From contig CAMLRH010000091.1 in assembly GCA_946482375.1 (NCBI GenBank), positions 1-9,204 of the forward strand: a stretch of DNA of 9,204 nt, written 5' to 3'. This document shows, piece after piece, positions 6,541 to 9,204 of the stretch. The translations under genes and the position numbers were made by a program. Position 1 is the first letter of the stretch, and every line of letters begins with the position of its first letter. The notes below the pieces were generated by a model. That model searched no databases and was not told the DNA's origin. It saw only the letters and a program-made list of their open reading frames with translations. The DNA comes from an uncultured Caulobacteraceae bacterium. Its GTDB lineage: Bacteria > Pseudomonadota > Alphaproteobacteria > Caulobacterales > Caulobacteraceae.

Positions 6541-7749
6541 ATGATGCGCTGCGATCGGGTCTGGCGTCACGCTCGTCTTGCCACGCTGGCGAGCGGCCCC
6601 CCCGGCCTCGGTGTCGTCGAGGACGGCGTCATCGCCGCCGAGGGCGAGCGCATCGTCTATGCCGGCGGCGCCCCTGAAGCGCCGGCGTTCGACGCGGCCG
6701 AGACAATCGACTGCGAGGGCCGTTGGATCACCCCGGGCCTGATCGACTGCCATACCCACCTGGTCTACGCCGGCGACCGCGCGCGCGAGTTCGAGATGCG
6801 CCTGGCCGGCGCCAGCTACGAGGAGATCGCCCGCGCGGGCGGCGGGATCGTCTCGACCATGAAGGCGACGCGAGAGGCGTCCGAAGACGAGCTGGTCGCC
6901 GCCGCGCTCCCTCGCCTCGATGCGCTGATGGCGGAGGGCGCCACCACCGTCGAGGTCAAGTCCGGCTACGGTCTGTCGCTGCCCGACGAGCTGAAGCAAC
7001 TGGGCGCCGCCCGCCAGCTGGGCGAGGCCAGGCCGGTCTCGATCGCCACCACCCTGCTTGGGGCCCATGCCCTGCCGCCGGAGTTCGCCGGTGACGCCGA
7101 CGGCTACATCGACCACGTCTGCGACGCCATCATCCCGCGGGCCGCTGCGCTCGGGCTCGCGGACGCGGTCGACGCCTACTGCGAAGGCATCGGCTTTTCG
7201 CCAGCTCAGACCGAGCGTGTCTTCCGGACGGCCAAGGCCCACGGGCTGCCGGTGAAACTGCATGCCGAGCAGCTGTCCAACCTCGGCGGCGCGGCGCTGG
7301 CCGCGCGCTACGGCGCATTGTCGGCGGACCATCTAGAGTATCTCGACGAAGACGGGGTGCGCGCCATGGCCGCGGCTGCGACCGTGGCGGTGCTGTTGCC
7401 GGGCGCCTACTATTTCCTGCGCGACACGCGCCCGCCGCCGATCGAGCTGCTGCGCCGCCATGGCGTGCCGATGGCGCTGGCTACCGACTGCAACCCCGGC
7501 ACCTCACCACTGACTTCGCTCCTTCTGGTCATGAACATGGGCGCGACGCTGTTCCGCCTGACCGTCGACGAGTGCCTGGCAGGTGTCACGCGCGAGGCGG
7601 CGCGGGCGCTCGGGTTGCAGGCCGAGGTCGGGACGCTCGAGGCCGGCAAGCGCTGCGACCTGGCGATCTGGGACATCGAGCGGCCGGCAGAACTGGTTTA
7701 TCGCATGGGGTTCAACCCGCTCCATGCCCGCGGGTGGAGAGGATCGTGA
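6541..7749 (+). CDS. hutI: HutI, imidazolonepropionase
   Basis: A metal-dependent amidohydrolase that opens the ring of 4-imidazolone-5-propionate to give N-formimino-L-glutamate, the third step of histidine breakdown, in the cytoplasm. The protein has 402 residues, normal for HutI. The first metal motif is [23 protein letters not shown] (His71, His73), with the HutI-typical GDRAREFE stretch after it. Then come [40 protein letters not shown] (His241, Glu243), SADHLEYL (His264) and [10 protein letters not shown] (Asp316). All expected metal and catalytic positions are present. The start ATG at 6541 follows a strong GGAG; 6544 is equally possible and differs by one residue. Its stop overlaps the hutH start as GTGA, so the two are one translationally coupled operon. 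Operator 2 is 47 bp upstream. The call is firm. Confidence 0.96.
   Translation: MMRCDRVWRHARLATLASGPPGLGVVEDGVIAAEGERIVYAGGAPEAPAFDAAETIDCEGRWITPGLIDCHTHLVYAGDRAREFEMRLAGASYEEIARAGGGIVSTMKATREASEDELVAAALPRLDALMAEGATTVEVKSGYGLSLPDELKQLGAARQLGEARPVSIATTLLGAHALPPEFAGDADGYIDHVCDAIIPRAAALGLADAVDAYCEGIGFSPAQTERVFRTAKAHGLPVKLHAEQLSNLGGAALAARYGALSADHLEYLDEDGVRAMAAAATVAVLLPGAYYFLRDTRPPPIELLRRHGVPMALATDCNPGTSPLTSLLLVMNMGATLFRLTVDECLAGVTREAARALGLQAEVGTLEAGKRCDLAIWDIERPAELVYRMGFNPLHARGWRGS
7736..7742 (+). promoter_or_regulatory. Ribosome binding site of hutH inside the hutI end
   Basis: GGAGAGG lies within the last codons of hutI; its GGAG is 6 bases before the GTG at 7746. It supports the GTG start, which overlaps the hutI stop by four bases. 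Confidence 0.75.
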
Positions 7750-9204
7750 CGGCGGTAAGGCTTGGAGTAGCGGAGCCCTCGCTGGCCGACTGGCGGGCAG
7801 TGTGGCGCGGTGCGGCGGTGCGGCTCGATCCGTCCGCCATGGCGGCGATTGAGGCCAGCGCCGCCGCCGTCGACCGCATCCTGGCTCACGGCGAGCCGGT
7901 CTATGGGATCAACACCGGCTTCGGAAAGCTGGCCAGCGTGCGCATTGATGCGCCCGATCTGGAGCGCCTGCAGCGCAACATCGTGCTCTCGCACGCCGCC
8001 GGCGTGGGCGAGCCGGCGCCGGCTGGCGTCATCCGCCTGTTGATGGCGCTGAAGCTGGCCAGCCTGGCGCAGGGCGCCTCCGGCGTGCGCCCGCAGACGA
8101 TCAAACTGATGGCGGCGATGCTGAAGAAGGGGCTGGTCCCGGTTGTGCCAGGGCAGGGCTCGGTCGGCGCATCCGGCGATCTCGCGCCGCTGGCGCACAT
8201 GGCCGCGGCGATGATCGGGGCCGGCGAGGTGCTGGTCGGCGACACCCGTCTGCCGGCCGGCCGCGCGCTCGCCGAGGCGGGTCTTCAGCCCCTGACCCTG
8301 GGTCCCAAGGAAGGGCTGGCTCTCCTCAACGGCACGCAGTTCTCCACCGCCTGCGCCCTGGCCGGGCTGTTCGAGGCCGAGCGGCTGTTCCAGTCGGCGC
8401 TGATCACCGGCGCGCTGTCCACCGAGGCGGCCAAAGGATCCGACACCCCCTTCGATCCGCGTATTCACCGCCTGCGCCGTCACCGCGGGCAGATCGAGGC
8501 GGCGGGGGCTCTGCTGCGATTGATGGCCGGCTCGGCCATTCGCGCCTCGCACCTGAGGAACGACGAGCGCGTGCAGGATCCCTACTGCCTGCGCTGCCAG
8601 CCTCAGGTTATGGGGGCGGCGCTGGACGTGCTGCGTCAGGCCGGCGCCACGCTGCAGGCAGAGGCGGCGGGCGTGTCAGACAATCCGCTGATCTTCTCCG
8701 ACACGGACGAAGCCCTGTCGGGCGGTAACTTCCATGCCGAGCCGGTGGCCTTTGCGGCGGACATGATCGCGCTCGCTGTCTGCGAGATAGGCTCGATCGC
8801 CGAACGCCGCATCGCCATGCTGGTCGATCCCGCCCTCTCGGGGCTGCCCGCCTTCCTGACCCCGCACCCTGGGCTCAACTCCGGCTTCATGATCCCGCAG
8901 GTGACCGCCGCGGCCTTGGTGTCGGAGAACAAGCAGCGGGCCTATCCGGCCAGCGTCGATTCCATCCCGACCTCGGCCAACCAGGAGGATCACGTCTCGA
9001 TGGCCGCCCACGGCGCGCGGCGCCTGCTTGCCATGGTCGAAAACGCCGACGGGGTGATCGCCATCGAGCTGCTGGCGGCCGCCCAAGGGTGCGACTTCCA
9101 CGCGCCGTTGACGTCCAGCCAGCCGCTGGAGGCTGTTCGCGCCGCCTTACGGGAGCGCGTGCCGATGTTGCAGGAGGACCGCTTCTTCCACCCCGACCTG
9201 CAGG
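7746..9204 (+). CDS. hutH: HutH, histidine ammonia-lyase (histidase), 3'-truncated by window edge
   Basis: HutH removes ammonia from L-histidine to give trans-urocanate, the first and committed step and the source of the HutC inducer. The frame is open from GTG 7746 to the last base (486 codons), about 20-25 short of the usual ~510. Residues forming the MIO prosthetic group, Ala142-Ser143-Gly144, lie in [15 protein letters not shown]. Counting from the GTG, the Pseudomonas putida active-site positions fall at exactly the same numbers: Tyr53 (VYGINTGFG), His83 (LSHAAG), Asn195 (LLNGTQ), Tyr280 and Arg283 (DPYCLRCQP), Phe329 (GNFHAEP) and Glu414 (NQEDHVSM). This supports both the start and an active enzyme specific for histidine. 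I read the whole frame and found no stop or frameshift. The gene follows hutI with a GTGA overlap and a strong GGAG, so it is expected to be under the same operator. Tyrosine or phenylalanine ammonia-lyase is unlikely given the histidine-type residues and neighbours. Confidence 0.97.
   Translation, partial: MTAVRLGVAEPSLADWRAVWRGAAVRLDPSAMAAIEASAAAVDRILAHGEPVYGINTGFGKLASVRIDAPDLERLQRNIVLSHAAGVGEPAPAGVIRLLMALKLASLAQGASGVRPQTIKLMAAMLKKGLVPVVPGQGSVGASGDLAPLAHMAAAMIGAGEVLVGDTRLPAGRALAEAGLQPLTLGPKEGLALLNGTQFSTACALAGLFEAERLFQSALITGALSTEAAKGSDTPFDPRIHRLRRHRGQIEAAGALLRLMAGSAIRASHLRNDERVQDPYCLRCQPQVMGAALDVLRQAGATLQAEAAGVSDNPLIFSDTDEALSGGNFHAEPVAFAADMIALAVCEIGSIAERRIAMLVDPALSGLPAFLTPHPGLNSGFMIPQVTAAALVSENKQRAYPASVDSIPTSANQEDHVSMAAHGARRLLAMVENADGVIAIELLAAAQGCDFHAPLTSSQPLEAVRAALRERVPMLQEDRFFHPDLQ

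Noticed and set aside
6493..7332. 279-codon - strand open frame opposite hutI
   Set aside because: Shadow of hutI: no family motifs, no ribosome binding site, and it would end in the operator region.
7331..7342. CATCTAGAGTAT as a further HutC site
   Set aside because: Only the central TCTAGA is symmetric, the GT/AC arms are missing, and it is inside hutI coding sequence.
7698..8552. 284-codon - strand open frame opposite hutH
   Set aside because: hutH is unmistakable in this stretch, with all active-site residues; the antisense product is low-complexity and rich in Arg, Gln and Gly.

Overview
The window is GC-rich (roughly two thirds G+C by eye), tightly packed, and carries a histidine-utilisation (hut) locus of the HutF type. 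In this variant formiminoglutamate is first deiminated by HutF to formylglutamate. The proteobacterial gene set, GC-rich codon use and GTG starts suit an alphaproteobacterium, possibly of the Caulobacter/Phenylobacterium kind. That placement is inference, because no marker gene is present.

Layout, left to right: (1) the 3' part of an enoyl-CoA hydratase/isomerase (crotonase) gene, + strand, running in from the left edge. (2) A short stretch with no gene (689-898). (3) A hexameric-type glutamate dehydrogenase gene, - strand. (4) A divergent intergenic region (2168-2358) with a perfect 12-bp palindrome. (5) An exported S9-family (prolyl-oligopeptidase-like) serine peptidase, + strand. (6) Converging on it with a 6-bp gap, hutC (GntR/UTRA repressor) and hutF (formimidoylglutamate deiminase), a - strand pair overlapping by GTGA. 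(7) A second divergent region (6456-6540) with the identical palindrome. (8) hutI (imidazolonepropionase) and hutH (histidine ammonia-lyase), a + strand pair also overlapping by GTGA. hutH runs off the right edge about 20-25 codons before its expected end. hutU and hutG are not in the window and probably lie to the right.

The main observation is regulatory. The palindrome ATGTCTAGACAT, within a 15-bp identical block, occurs exactly twice, once in each divergent intergenic region. It fits the GT-N-TA-N-AC pattern known for operators of the HutC subfamily of GntR regulators, and hutC lies between the two copies. This predicts a local HutC regulon of two divergent promoter regions: hutFC/hutIH, and glutamate dehydrogenase/secreted peptidase. 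The joint pathway would be peptide breakdown outside the cytoplasm, histidine to urocanate and on to glutamate via HutH, HutU, HutI, HutF and HutG, then glutamate to 2-oxoglutarate by the dehydrogenase. Each hut enzyme is a known family. What may be undescribed is coupling of both ends of the pathway to the same repressor. I see no mobile element, CRISPR array, tRNA or rRNA.
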